Below are positions 26,681-36,043 of a DNA stretch of 64,000 nt, piece by piece (within the stretch, counting starts at the first letter, position 1; every line of letters starts with the position of its first letter). A model generated the notes under the pieces. It saw nothing but the letters and a program-made list of their open reading frames with translations. It ran no database searches and was not told the DNA's origin. Source of the stretch: Gammaproteobacteria bacterium (lineage in GTDB: Bacteria; Pseudomonadota; Gammaproteobacteria; Xanthomonadales; Marinicellaceae); the NCBI GenBank assembly GCA_024280395.1, contig JAJRQG010000020.1, positions 1 through 64,000 on the forward strand, read 5' to 3'. A program made the position numbers and the translations under genes.

Positions 26681-29600
26681 ATGAGAAAGAACTTGATTAA
26701 AAAAACCTTACTTTCAACACTAATTGGAATAAGTTTGTCTTCACATGCTGCTATTTCTGAGAAATACAACATTCCTGCCAACGAGCCAAGTATCCTACAA
26801 GCTAGCCAAACCTCAGGGAATCAGCTGGCCCTAGCAGTGGGAATTTTTGATCCGTTGGAGGAAAAATTAGATTTTAGTAAATCAAAAACACCAATTATTG
26901 AGTCCTCAAAATATTCTATTATTCAGTTTTATGATGGGAAGGCCGATTCAGAGTGGTTAAGAAGAAAAGGCATTAAAGTAGTTTCATACTTACCCAACAA
27001 TGCATATATCGTTATTAATTCCCCTAACATGCCAACTCTACTTAAAAGCAACAATGATATTCGTTGGCAAGGTAGCTATCTATCCAATTATAAAATAGCT
27101 CCAGAGTTATGGAATAACAAACAAAAAAGTTTGAAAAAGCCAGATCTAATGGTCGCTCTTTTCAATGACTATCCCAGAGAAAATATTGATTCATTGGTCA
27201 GAAAGTATTTACCAAATGTTAAAATAAAGGACACACATTTAGGTAAAAATAATTTATTTATTATTTCTTTAGAAAATGAAGAAACCAACGATGTACTTAG
27301 AAAACTGTCTCAAATTGATGCTGTTCAATTTGTCGAAAGAGTTAAGCCTATGTATATAGGAAATACTGAAGCTGTTGCTGCTGTTCAAGGAAGTGCCACT
27401 TCAGTTGGGACACCTACTGATGATAGTTACACTCCGGCAAGAACCCCCATTTGGGATAAAAACTTAACTGGATCAGGGCAAATTATTGGTGTTACTGATT
27501 CAGGACTAGATTCTAACGAAGATTGGTTCGTTCACTATGACAATGGTCAAACGGTCACTCATGTTGTTACCGAGGCAGAAGATACTGTAGTTATTCCTGG
27601 CGTTGGCCTTTCTCCTGATAAATTTAAAGTAGGCACAACATATCCAGACAGAAAGGTTTTTGGATATTTTATCATGCCTGGAGCTGAAGGATATGACGAA
27701 AGTGGGCATGGCACACATGTGATGGGATCCGTTGCTGGAGATAGGCTTGAAGCCATTGATTCAGGCCCTTCTGGTATGACTTCATCTCCCACCAATCCTG
27801 GTTACGACAATGATGACGGTATGGCTCCTAATGCACAGTTATTGGTTCAAGACATTGGCGGAATGCACGAAAATGAAGATGGAGAACTAGAACCTTCACT
27901 CACAGGTCGAGGATCTTCACCTATGTGGCTACAGGCTTATAAAGCTGGTGTTAGAATACACTCGAATTCTTACGGTTCAGATGGCGATGGTGCTTACTCA
28001 TTTTCAGATTTACTGGTTGATGACACCTTACACGAACTTGAAGACATGTTAATAGTATTTGCAGCTGGCAATGACGGTTCATTGGGCAGCAATTCCATTG
28101 GCTCTCCAGGCAATGGGAAAAACGTATTGACCGTTGGCGCTCTAACACATGGCAATGGTTCATCTGTTGTCCTTTTCTCAAGCAGGGGACCAACCGATGA
28201 TGGAAGGTTGAAACCCGATATTATGGCAACAGGTGCCAGTATAGAGTCTGCAGCCGATGATGGAGAAAATAGCACAACTATTTCCATGCCTGAAAGAAGT
28301 ACAAAATCTGGAACCTCTATGGCTACTCCCATTACAGCTGGAGCATCAGCTCTGATGCGACAATATTATACAGATGGCTTTTACCCAACAGGCATTGCCA
28401 ACCCTTCAGATGCACATATACCTACTGGTCCATTGATGAAAGCCACTTTAATTAATGGAGCAGGTATTACCAGTGGAGGTATCCAAGGAGATCACCACTT
28501 TGATTTTGATTACGGATGGGGACATGTATTTTTATCCAATTCAATTTTATTCGATGATTCTGATAAACAATTGCGTGTTTGGGAAGTAACCAATCCCAAT
28601 GGTTTAAAAACAGGAGAAGACATAGAATTCAAGTTAGAAGTTAAATCTGGCCAAAACTTGGCAGTAACGTTAGTTTGGTATGATTTACCAGGGCCTTTTG
28701 GCAGTAGTAAAACATTAATTAATGATTTGGATTTAACTGTTACAGTTAATGGCAATACTTATAAGGGCAATGTTTTTAGTAGCACTGCCTCTTCAGGTAC
28801 TGGCGGTACAAGAGACAGCATTAATACCGTTGAACAAGTAAGACTTCCAACCCCCGAAGAAGGCCTTTACACTATAAGAGTTAATGCCAGCAATATTCCA
28901 GGTGATGGTTCATTAAACTCTATTCGACAAGGTTTTGCCCTAGTTGCAACAGGTAATTTTGATAATATTGGTTCTTCACCTGCTGCCATGACTGATGTCA
29001 CAAATTTGACAGCAAGTATGCAAAATGAAAATGGCGTTGCTTTAAGTTGGCAAGGAGGCAACAATGCAGATTACTTCGAAGTGTATAGAACCATTGGCAG
29101 TTGTGCGACAGCAGACTTTAAACAATTAAGATTCATTGGCAACTCTGAAGATGGTTCCTTTACTGACTTTAGAACCCTTAATGGAACAACCTATGCCTAT
29201 AAAATTAGAGCAGGCCAATACAAAGAACTGGGAGATTTATCAAACACCTGTGCCGAAATAACTTCAGCACAAGCTTGTGATTTCCTTCCTTCTTTTGATC
29301 AAAGCTCTATAAAAATTGTAGATAACGTTGGCGACCTTTGTCACAACAAACTACAGTGGGACAGTGCTTCAAGTAATTGCCCTGCTAGTCCAAACATCAA
29401 ATACAATATTTACAGATCAGAGGATAACGGATTTACACCAGGACCTGACAATCTATTAACAACAGTAACAGGAACGAGTTTTGATGACATTAGAGCGCCT
29501 GATGAAGCTGCATATTATATTGTTAGAGCTGAAGACAATAGTCCAAATGGTGGCACAGAAACTACAGGAACATCAAGACTTCGAAGCCAAGCTGTTGGTG

Positions 29601-31021
29601 TTGGATTTACATCAGGGTCATTACTTGAAGATGTGGACAATGTTGCTATTATGAATTTAGAGTTTCCATGGCAAGTGGCCTCAAATAAAGCTGCCGATGG
29701 CACTTTAAGCTACAAGACAGGGGAAAGTACGAGAAACTATCCACCGAATCAATGTAAGAGTATTGTAACCAATACGATTTCTCTAGCAAGCGATGATCCA
29801 AATCCAAAGATAGAGTACAAAGCTTTGTATAATTTAGAAGAGAATTGGGATGGTGTAGTAGTTGAAATTTCTGTTGATGATGGCGTAACTTGGCAAGATT
29901 TCCCACCAGATTCTGGTTATCCTGGAGATTTTTCAGAGACAACAGCAGATCCTGTTAATGCGTGTAGATACCCAAGTACCCAAGGCGCATTTAGTGGTTC
30001 AAACAATGATACTTTTGAATCGTTCACACATGATTTAAGCGCATATGTAGGCTCTGACGTTAAAATCCGTTGGACACTGTCTTCAGACCCTGCTTCAGAA
30101 TTTGAAGGATTCTACCTAGACAGCATCCAATACCCTAATATTGAAAGCCCCAACGCTTGTACTGTAAATACTGCACCGGACAAACCACAAGCTGGATTGT
30201 ATTACGACCGAGGTCGCAATGGCCACGGATTTGTTGTTGAGCCTATTGCCAACACGGATTTGTATTTTACTGTTTTTTATACGTACAAAGATGATGGCAC
30301 ACCTGAATGGTATACTTCATTGTCAACTTTAGAAAACAATGTGTTGAATATGAATTTGGATAGCGATACATTGCTTCGAGTTACTCATGATTTCTCAGTT
30401 GACCCAACTGGTGCTGGAAACCCCAATACTATAGATACGTCAATTGGTACCAATGTACTGAAGATAGATTTCAACAGCGAAAGTGTGGCGAGTTCTAGTG
30501 CTTGTAATGATGGTGTAGCCAATAGAAAAGCTGACTCAGTGGCTCTTGCAACCTGGCAACTGGGCAATCAGCAAGGGGACTGGTGTATTGAACCACTTAT
30601 TGCTCAAGACAAATATCCCAACCCTGATTTCGGCGGAACATGGTGGACAGGTATTGATGATGATGGCTGGGGATTGTCCTTGTCTTTTTCAGGTGATTTA
30701 ATTGTTGTCACTATTTACTATTTTGATGCCAATGGACAACCCAGATGGGCACAAGGTCTAAAGAGTGGTTTCCAAGTAGGTCAACAAATCAGTGTTGATA
30801 TGGCACAGTTTGATGGTTATGCCAGAGATGCTGCACCAACTGAGCTAACCAGTTCTGCAGCAGGCAATATTGTTTTAACCTTGAATAACAACATGAATAA
30901 CAATACTCCAGATAATACTAATGGCACTATGTCTGTCAATATTAATTACCAAGGCAATGAAGGAGGATCATGGATGAGAACCAATGTTCCTGTGTCAATA
31001 TTCACAGAACCTCATGATTAA
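26681..31021 (+). CDS. secreted subtilisin-like (S8) protease, multidomain
   Basis: A 1446-residue exported protease. Signal peptide about 1-24 (ending S-H-A-A), then a prodomain to about 245. The S8 catalytic triad is Asp273 (V-T-D-S-G), His343 (S-G-H-G-T-H-V) and Ser546 (S-G-T-S-M-A-T-P), with the oxyanion Asn in A-A-G-N-D-G. After it come a beta-sandwich (proprotein-convertase-P-like), a fibronectin III-like region, a second beta region with paired cysteines, and two C-terminal repeats (G-H-G-F-V-V-E-P and D-G-W-G-L-S-L-S segments) that I have seen in Marinicella and Xanthomonadales exoproteins. The second of two ATGs was chosen because GAGG sits six bases before it; the first would be 26669. 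A strong terminator follows. Role: extracellular protein degradation. Confidence 0.92.
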   Translation: MRKNLIKKTLLSTLIGISLSSHAAISEKYNIPANEPSILQASQTSGNQLALAVGIFDPLEEKLDFSKSKTPIIESSKYSIIQFYDGKADSEWLRRKGIKVVSYLPNNAYIVINSPNMPTLLKSNNDIRWQGSYLSNYKIAPELWNNKQKSLKKPDLMVALFNDYPRENIDSLVRKYLPNVKIKDTHLGKNNLFIISLENEETNDVLRKLSQIDAVQFVERVKPMYIGNTEAVAAVQGSATSVGTPTDDSYTPARTPIWDKNLTGSGQIIGVTDSGLDSNEDWFVHYDNGQTVTHVVTEAEDTVVIPGVGLSPDKFKVGTTYPDRKVFGYFIMPGAEGYDESGHGTHVMGSVAGDRLEAIDSGPSGMTSSPTNPGYDNDDGMAPNAQLLVQDIGGMHENEDGELEPSLTGRGSSPMWLQAYKAGVRIHSNSYGSDGDGAYSFSDLLVDDTLHELEDMLIVFAAGNDGSLGSNSIGSPGNGKNVLTVGALTHGNGSSVVLFSSRGPTDDGRLKPDIMATGASIESAADDGENSTTISMPERSTKSGTSMATPITAGASALMRQYYTDGFYPTGIANPSDAHIPTGPLMKATLINGAGITSGGIQGDHHFDFDYGWGHVFLSNSILFDDSDKQLRVWEVTNPNGLKTGEDIEFKLEVKSGQNLAVTLVWYDLPGPFGSSKTLINDLDLTVTVNGNTYKGNVFSSTASSGTGGTRDSINTVEQVRLPTPEEGLYTIRVNASNIPGDGSLNSIRQGFALVATGNFDNIGSSPAAMTDVTNLTASMQNENGVALSWQGGNNADYFEVYRTIGSCATADFKQLRFIGNSEDGSFTDFRTLNGTTYAYKIRAGQYKELGDLSNTCAEITSAQACDFLPSFDQSSIKIVDNVGDLCHNKLQWDSASSNCPASPNIKYNIYRSEDNGFTPGPDNLLTTVTGTSFDDIRAPDEAAYYIVRAEDNSPNGGTETTGTSRLRSQAVGVGFTSGSLLEDVDNVAIMNLEFPWQVASNKAADGTLSYKTGESTRNYPPNQCKSIVTNTISLASDDPNPKIEYKALYNLEENWDGVVVEISVDDGVTWQDFPPDSGYPGDFSETTADPVNACRYPSTQGAFSGSNNDTFESFTHDLSAYVGSDVKIRWTLSSDPASEFEGFYLDSIQYPNIESPNACTVNTAPDKPQAGLYYDRGRNGHGFVVEPIANTDLYFTVFYTYKDDGTPEWYTSLSTLENNVLNMNLDSDTLLRVTHDFSVDPTGAGNPNTIDTSIGTNVLKIDFNSESVASSSACNDGVANRKADSVALATWQLGNQQGDWCIEPLIAQDKYPNPDFGGTWWTGIDDDGWGLSLSFSGDLIVVTIYYFDANGQPRWAQGLKSGFQVGQQISVDMAQFDGYARDAAPTELTSSAAGNIVLTLNNNMNNNTPDNTNGTMSVNINYQGNEGGSWMRTNVPVSIFTEPHD

Positions 31022-31046
31022 CTTTGTAGATTAACAAAACCCAATT

Positions 31047-31072
31047 AAGCCTCTTTAATCAGAGGCTTTTTT
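31047..31072 (+). terminator. intrinsic terminator after the protease gene
   Basis: Stem AAGCCTCT / AGAGGCTT with a six-base loop and a T-run, 25 bases after the stop. Confidence 0.92.
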
Positions 31073-31138
31073 ATGAATTTAAACTAAACCTAGCTTAGGT
31101 TATGTTATTATGCCTTTTTAATAAAATCTCCAACAAAC

Positions 31139-31909
31139 GTGGCCAAAGACTATTTATTCCATCACCGAAACTCACCCATTCTAATATCAGTTCCACATGA
31201 TGGCAGCTTTATACCTGAACAGATACAGTGCAACATGCATGGATTTGCGCACAACACACCTGATAGAGATTTCTTTGTGGCGCAGTTATTTAGTTTCGCT
31301 AAAGACTTTGATATCAGCTTGTTAAAAACCAACATCTCTCGGTATGTAATAGATATGAACCGTCCTGCGGATGATTCTTGCTTGTATCCTGGAAAGTCAA
31401 CAACAGGTTTGTGTCCAACCAGTAGCTTTGATAATAAAAAATTATATATAGAAGAACCGACCGCCGAAGATATTCAACAACGCATTGTAAAATACTGGCA
31501 ACCCTATCATCAAATTATCAAAGATAAGATTGCTGTGATTAAAGAACAACACGGGTTTGCTATTTTAATAGATGCACACAGCATTAAATCTAAAGTTGAG
31601 AGGTTCTTTGATGGCCAATTACCCGATATTAATATTGGCACAAATAGCGAACAAAGTTGTTCATCAGAAATTGAAAATAAAATCAGAGCTGTTTTAGAAT
31701 CCCAAAACAAATTCTCCTTTGTTTTTAATCAAAGATTTAAAGGAGGTTATATCACAAGAAATTATGGAGATCCTGGAAATAATATCCATGCTATACAAAT
31801 AGAGTTATCACAAATAAATTATTTAGATGAAAACAATAATCGATATCTGTCTGAAAAAGCTGAAATACTAAAAACAGTCTTAATTAGATTGGTCAATAGT
31901 TTATGTTAA
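31139..31909 (+). CDS. N-formylglutamate amidohydrolase family (HutG-like)
   Basis: A 256-residue hydrolase of the N-formylglutamate deformylase family: P-I-L-I-S-V-P-H-D-G-S-F-I-P near the start, R-Y-V-I-D-M-N-R (about 67), L-I-D-A-H-S-I (about 141) and a C-terminal A-I-Q-I-E-L-S-Q. The His/Asp/Glu set is that expected for the zinc site. In histidine degradation HutG removes formate from N-formylglutamate, but no other hut gene is nearby, so the substrate is not certain. The start is GTG at 31139; the family N-terminus begins close to this. It overlaps yheS by seven bases. Confidence 0.82.
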   Translation: MAKDYLFHHRNSPILISVPHDGSFIPEQIQCNMHGFAHNTPDRDFFVAQLFSFAKDFDISLLKTNISRYVIDMNRPADDSCLYPGKSTTGLCPTSSFDNKKLYIEEPTAEDIQQRIVKYWQPYHQIIKDKIAVIKEQHGFAILIDAHSIKSKVERFFDGQLPDINIGTNSEQSCSSEIENKIRAVLESQNKFSFVFNQRFKGGYITRNYGDPGNNIHAIQIELSQINYLDENNNRYLSEKAEILKTVLIRLVNSLC

Positions 31910-33786
31910 AGTTTAGCAATTTGTCATTGATGCGCGGGAAAAAAGAACTTTTTACCGATGTCAATGTGACCATAAATCCAAAAACAAAGGTCGGCCTTAC
32001 AGGAGCAAATGGCACTGGGAAAACTAGCTTAATTAAATTAATACTGGGGGATCTCCAAGCCGACACGGGTGAATTACACGTACCCAAGAAATTAATCCTA
32101 GCCCATGTTGCACAAGAAATAGCCAACTCGAATGAAACAGCGATAGATTATGTGATCAATGGAGACAAAGAATTCAGGCAGTTAGAAAACACTTTAAGTA
32201 TTGCTGAAAAAAACAATGATTCCAACAAGTTGGCAGGTATTTATGATCAATTACAACATATTGACGGATACACAATTAAAGCCAGAGCATCTAAACTGCT
32301 GAATGGACTTGGCTTTACAGTTCAACAAGAGGACCACACTGTTAATTCTTTTTCTGGCGGTTGGAGAATGCGTTTAAATCTTGCACAAGCATTGATGTGT
32401 CGCTCCGATATCTTGCTGTTAGATGAGCCAACCAATCACCTTGATTTAGAAGCCATTATTTGGCTAGAATCTTGGTTAAAGAAATATCTAGGCATTGTAT
32501 TATTAATTTCGCATGACAGAGATTTTCTTAACTCGGTATGCAATCAAATAATCAACATTGAAAACAATCAATTAACACAGTACACAGGCAACTACGATTC
32601 GTTTGAACAAGTACGAGCAGAAAAACTTAACCAACAACAATCGCAATACCAAAGTCAACAGCGCCAAATTAAGCACATGCAAAAATACATTGATAGATTT
32701 CGCTATCAAGCCACCAAAGCAAAGCAAGCTCAAAGTCGAATTAAGGCTTTAGATCGCATGGAAGTTATCAGTGCTGCACAGTTGGACTCGCCTTTTAATT
32801 TTAGTTTCGCTATTGAAGGGTTTATTCCACAGCAATTGATCAAAATTGACAAAGCAGATACAGGCTATGGCGATACGACCATTCTTAAAGATATCGGTCT
32901 TATGATTGAAAAAGGCGATAAAATTGGTTTATTGGGATTCAACGGCGCAGGCAAATCTACTTTAATAAAATTATTAGCCAATGAATTGGCTGTATTCTCA
33001 GGTACAATTGAGCATGCTAAGGAAATAAAAATTGGTTATTTCGCACAACACCAGATTGAACAGTTGCACATGGATCAAAGTCCCATCGATCACTTAAAAA
33101 CACTAGACCCAATTATTAGCGAGCAAAAAGCCAGAAACTTTCTTGGAGGATTCGATTTTCATAATGATATGGCAAAAGAAAGCATTGAGCATTTTTCAGG
33201 TGGTGAAAAAGCCAGATTGGTCTTGGCATTAACCGTCTATCAAAAACCCAATTTATTGCTGCTTGATGAACCCACCAATCATTTGGATATTAAAATGCGC
33301 CATGCCATTAGTGTTGCACTCCAAAGTTTTGATGGTGCTATGATATTGGTTTCACATGACAGGCATTTACTGTCTACTGTCACTGATAAACTCATTCTTG
33401 TTGCTGATAGTAAAGTCACTAAATTTGATGGTGATTTACAAGATTACTATCATTGGGCAAATGAAACCAGAAAAAAAAGACTGGACTCAGTAAGTCCTGA
33501 CTCCACAAAACAAAGCAATCAAAAGAAGCAACAACGCCAAAATTCAGCACTTATCCGCCAAAATCAAAAACCGTTAAGGCAAAAATTGAGAATCATAGAA
33601 AAGGAACTGAGTAAATTACAAAACATAGAACATAAAATCGATCTGATTTTACTTGATGAATCCATCTACACTTCAGAGAACACTGAAAAACTTAAAGAGC
33701 ATACCATCAAACAAACCCAAACAAAAAGAAAAATCATTGGGCTTGAAAATGATTGGTTGAATATTTCTGAACAATTAGAAATCTAG
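31903..33786 (+). CDS. yheS: ABC-F ATPase YheS
   Basis: A 627-residue cytoplasmic tandem-ATPase ribosome factor. The first ABC domain has Walker A G-A-N-G-T-G-K-T (about 35-42), signature F-S-G-G-W-R-M-R and L-L-L-D-E-P-T-N-H-L-D. The inter-domain linker (P-site tRNA-interaction motif) is Gln/Lys-rich near 245-285. The second domain has G-F-N-G-A-G-K-S and F-S-G-G-E-K-A-R. The basic coiled-coil tail (about 535-627) and overall length fit YheS better than EttA (about 555) or Uup. ABC-F factors relieve ribosome stalling. There is no transmembrane partner. Confidence 0.9.
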   Translation: MLKFSNLSLMRGKKELFTDVNVTINPKTKVGLTGANGTGKTSLIKLILGDLQADTGELHVPKKLILAHVAQEIANSNETAIDYVINGDKEFRQLENTLSIAEKNNDSNKLAGIYDQLQHIDGYTIKARASKLLNGLGFTVQQEDHTVNSFSGGWRMRLNLAQALMCRSDILLLDEPTNHLDLEAIIWLESWLKKYLGIVLLISHDRDFLNSVCNQIINIENNQLTQYTGNYDSFEQVRAEKLNQQQSQYQSQQRQIKHMQKYIDRFRYQATKAKQAQSRIKALDRMEVISAAQLDSPFNFSFAIEGFIPQQLIKIDKADTGYGDTTILKDIGLMIEKGDKIGLLGFNGAGKSTLIKLLANELAVFSGTIEHAKEIKIGYFAQHQIEQLHMDQSPIDHLKTLDPIISEQKARNFLGGFDFHNDMAKESIEHFSGGEKARLVLALTVYQKPNLLLLDEPTNHLDIKMRHAISVALQSFDGAMILVSHDRHLLSTVTDKLILVADSKVTKFDGDLQDYYHWANETRKKRLDSVSPDSTKQSNQKKQQRQNSALIRQNQKPLRQKLRIIEKELSKLQNIEHKIDLILLDESIYTSENTEKLKEHTIKQTQTKRKIIGLENDWLNISEQLEI

Positions 33787-33829
33787 TAAAAAACTATAGA
33801 CTAGACTTCTAATTGTTAGAATATTTCAC

Positions 33830-34939
33830 TTATGTAGTTGGATTAAGGTACATATAAATAAGGGCTGCCAATACAACCAGTATTAAAACCAATAATACTG
33901 GAACTACTGGAAATTTCTTGTTTATTTGCTGGGCTGAATTATTTATTTTAGTAGATTTTGGAGCCGATTTTGCTGCTTTAAAAACCAAATTAACCGAACC
34001 CAAACCTATTTTATCTCCATCTGATAAGTATGTTGTTAATTTCTTTTGACCGTTAATCATAATGCCATTAGTTGAAACCAAATTCACCATTTTCCATCTT
34101 CCATTTTGATGAATAATTTGTGCGTGACGATTAGAAACACTTCCATGTTCCAATACAATATCACAAGTTGAATCTCTACCAATTTCCCAACCTGAAGCCT
34201 GTGCATAATCACCGATATTTAACTCGATTATCTCTTCTTCACCATCAATAAAACAATGTAATCTAGCTATTTCAGAGTCATTCTTAATCACGGCATTGGC
34301 TCCTGCTCTAAGAGCTTCCAACTGCCCTACATCCATCATTCTTGTTCCATCAACAGCGCCTGTTTCCTCTACCCAGCTCTTAGGAATATTCTCTTCTTCA
34401 CTTACAGAAGGCTTGAGACTTTGTTTCTGTTGTTCTTGTTCCGAGCTCTTTTCTTCTTCTATTATTTCTGGTACAGGAGGCTTTTCTTTTTTTGAAGCTG
34501 CTGTTAATTTTGCCAAATAATCTTCAGACATATCAACCACTGCTGTGTAATCACTTGTATCTTCCTCTTCTGATTCTTCATCGCAAACATTTTCATTGTC
34601 ATCCTGAGCCATTGATATTTCAACCGTAAAAACATGCTTTTCAAAACTAATAGTATCACCGTTTGTAAGATTTAACTCTTCGCTGACTTTGTTTCCATTC
34701 TTAAAAGTTCCATTACTTGAGCCAAGGTCTTTCAACAATAGTCTACCGTCTTTAATATTGAGTTCTGCATGGTTTCTGGATATTTTTTTATCATCAATGA
34801 AAATATCACAATCCTTACCCCTTCCTACAATTTCACCACCTTCTATTAAATACTTTTTGCCTTTCTCTGAAATAATGGAATACACCAAATCTAGTGTCAC
34901 TCCGCCTAATATTGTTTTGTCATCATCTTGACTATGCAT
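33830..34939 (-). CDS. membrane-anchored twin-FHA domain protein
   Basis: A 369-residue protein with two forkhead-associated (phosphothreonine-binding) domains. FHA1 (about 25-108) has G-R-G-K-D-C-D, I-S-R-N-H-A-E and S-S-N-G-T. FHA2 (about 240-325) has G-R-D-S-T-C-D, V-S-N-R-H-A-Q and S-T-N-G-I. Each keeps the Arg, Ser, His and Asn that contact phosphothreonine. An acidic, Glu/Lys/Pro-rich linker of about 100 residues joins them, and a single C-terminal helix (about 345-365) anchors it with both FHA domains in the cytoplasm. A threonine in D-D-K-T-I-L at the N-terminus resembles phospho-sites in FHA partner proteins. Last gene of the minus-strand run from 50096 and neighbour of a PP2C phosphatase; no Ser/Thr kinase is encoded in the window. 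Confidence 0.9.
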   Translation of the reverse strand: MHSQDDDKTILGGVTLDLVYSIISEKGKKYLIEGGEIVGRGKDCDIFIDDKKISRNHAELNIKDGRLLLKDLGSSNGTFKNGNKVSEELNLTNGDTISFEKHVFTVEISMAQDDNENVCDEESEEEDTSDYTAVVDMSEDYLAKLTAASKKEKPPVPEIIEEEKSSEQEQQKQSLKPSVSEEENIPKSWVEETGAVDGTRMMDVGQLEALRAGANAVIKNDSEIARLHCFIDGEEEIIELNIGDYAQASGWEIGRDSTCDIVLEHGSVSNRHAQIIHQNGRWKMVNLVSTNGIMINGQKKLTTYLSDGDKIGLGSVNLVFKAAKSAPKSTKINNSAQQINKKFPVVPVLLVLILVVLAALIYMYLNPTT

Positions 34940-35058
34940 TTTAATCTCTTATAAGTTGTTAAATTATACAAATGTATGTATTTAAGGAACATACAACCTT
35001 TAATTATACATGGGTTACTTTAAATAAATACTGCTACCAAGCCACAATGCTATTAAAT

Positions 35059-36018
35059 TTATAAATTTAGTGTTGTAATTATTAATATTAATATGATTAC
35101 GCATACCAATAATATCATTTCTAATATATTTATTTTTTCTATTTTGGGTTTATCATCTAAATCCATTTCTCTAGGAGCAATGCTTTTTACTCTCAAATCT
35201 TCAGGTAAAATTTCTTCTTTTTGTTCTTTCTCATCTACTGGAATACCAATAACAACATCCCCTGTTTCTATATCAAACTCTCTGACAATCAATGGTTGAA
35301 TTATTTTTTTCGCGTGTTTCGAATCTTCATCACTTTTGATTGTCAACAATGTAATGTTATCTTTCCCTTCAGAATTAGCAGCATAATTGACCAACTTTGT
35401 TGTTAAACTTTTTATATTAACCATCTGGCCTAACTGCTTAATCACCTGGTCCTCTTGTGCAATTTCATAGAGCCCATCTGTGGAAAGCATTATTATTTGA
35501 TCTTTCTCCAAAGTACCACTATTAGTAGCAACCCTTAATTTTTTCCTGTCGATCCCTAATGCTTGGGAGATTACATTTCTATCTGGATGAGTTTTCATTT
35601 GTTCAAAGGTGATATGGCCCGTTTCTAAAAGCAATTCTATGTAAGAGTGGTCTCTTGTAATCAACTTTAGTCCACCGTCCCACAAGTAGGCCCGAGAGTC
35701 CCCTACCCAAGCTAGTTCATATGCATTCGCATCAAACAGAGCTGCAACTACGGTAGATGCCATGCCTCTGAGCTCTTCATTTTGATTGGTTTCTTCAATA
35801 ATTTTATTGTGTGCGGCTAACACAGCATCTTTTAATGATTTGCCTTCTTTAATATTGTTGTAAATTATTTGACAGGCCAATTTACTGGCAACTTCTCCCT
35901 TCGCAAGACCTCCTACTCCATCAGCAACAATATATAAACCCAATTCTTCGTCAATAAAAAAACTGTCTTCATTAACTTTTCTCTGTCCAATATTGGTTTT
36001 TGCAGAATACTGAATCAT
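35059..36018 (-). CDS. membrane-anchored PP2C-type Ser/Thr phosphatase
   Basis: A 319-residue protein. The PP2C domain (1-235) has N-E-D-S (about 16), V-A-D-G-V-G-G (about 32), W-V-G-D-S-R-A-Y (about 102), L-S-T-D-G-L-Y-E (about 182) and G-K-D-N-I-T (about 218): all the acidic residues of the two-metal centre are present. A charged linker leads to one C-terminal membrane helix (about 296-316). Bacterial PP2C enzymes remove phosphate from Ser/Thr residues set by Hanks-type kinases and are often paired with FHA proteins. It lies between the FHA gene and the multiheme cytochrome genes on the same strand, with 25 bases to the latter, which ties the phospho-signalling pair to the electron-transfer genes. 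Confidence 0.93.
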   Translation of the reverse strand: MIQYSAKTNIGQRKVNEDSFFIDEELGLYIVADGVGGLAKGEVASKLACQIIYNNIKEGKSLKDAVLAAHNKIIEETNQNEELRGMASTVVAALFDANAYELAWVGDSRAYLWDGGLKLITRDHSYIELLLETGHITFEQMKTHPDRNVISQALGIDRKKLRVATNSGTLEKDQIIMLSTDGLYEIAQEDQVIKQLGQMVNIKSLTTKLVNYAANSEGKDNITLLTIKSDEDSKHAKKIIQPLIVREFDIETGDVVIGIPVDEKEQKEEILPEDLRVKSIAPREMDLDDKPKIEKINILEMILLVCVIILILIITTLNL

Positions 36019-36043
36019 AGTATTAATACCTGTGGGAAAGTTA

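Noticed and set aside
28000..28750. Antisense reading frames of 80-112 codons inside the protease gene
   Set aside because: They lie opposite conserved catalytic-domain sequence, have no ribosome sites and show no recognisable domains; they are shadows of the true frame.
31139..31909. Histidine-utilisation operon
   Set aside because: The HutG-like gene is next to yheS and no hutH, hutU or hutI gene is in the window.
33807..33821. Bidirectional terminator between yheS and the FHA gene
   Set aside because: The TTCTAA/TTAGAA stem is only six A/T-rich pairs without a proper T-run, too weak to call.
33830..36018. Type VI secretion regulatory locus
   Set aside because: FHA and PP2C genes are typical of such loci, but no Tss genes or kinase occur in the window and the neighbours are cytochromes.
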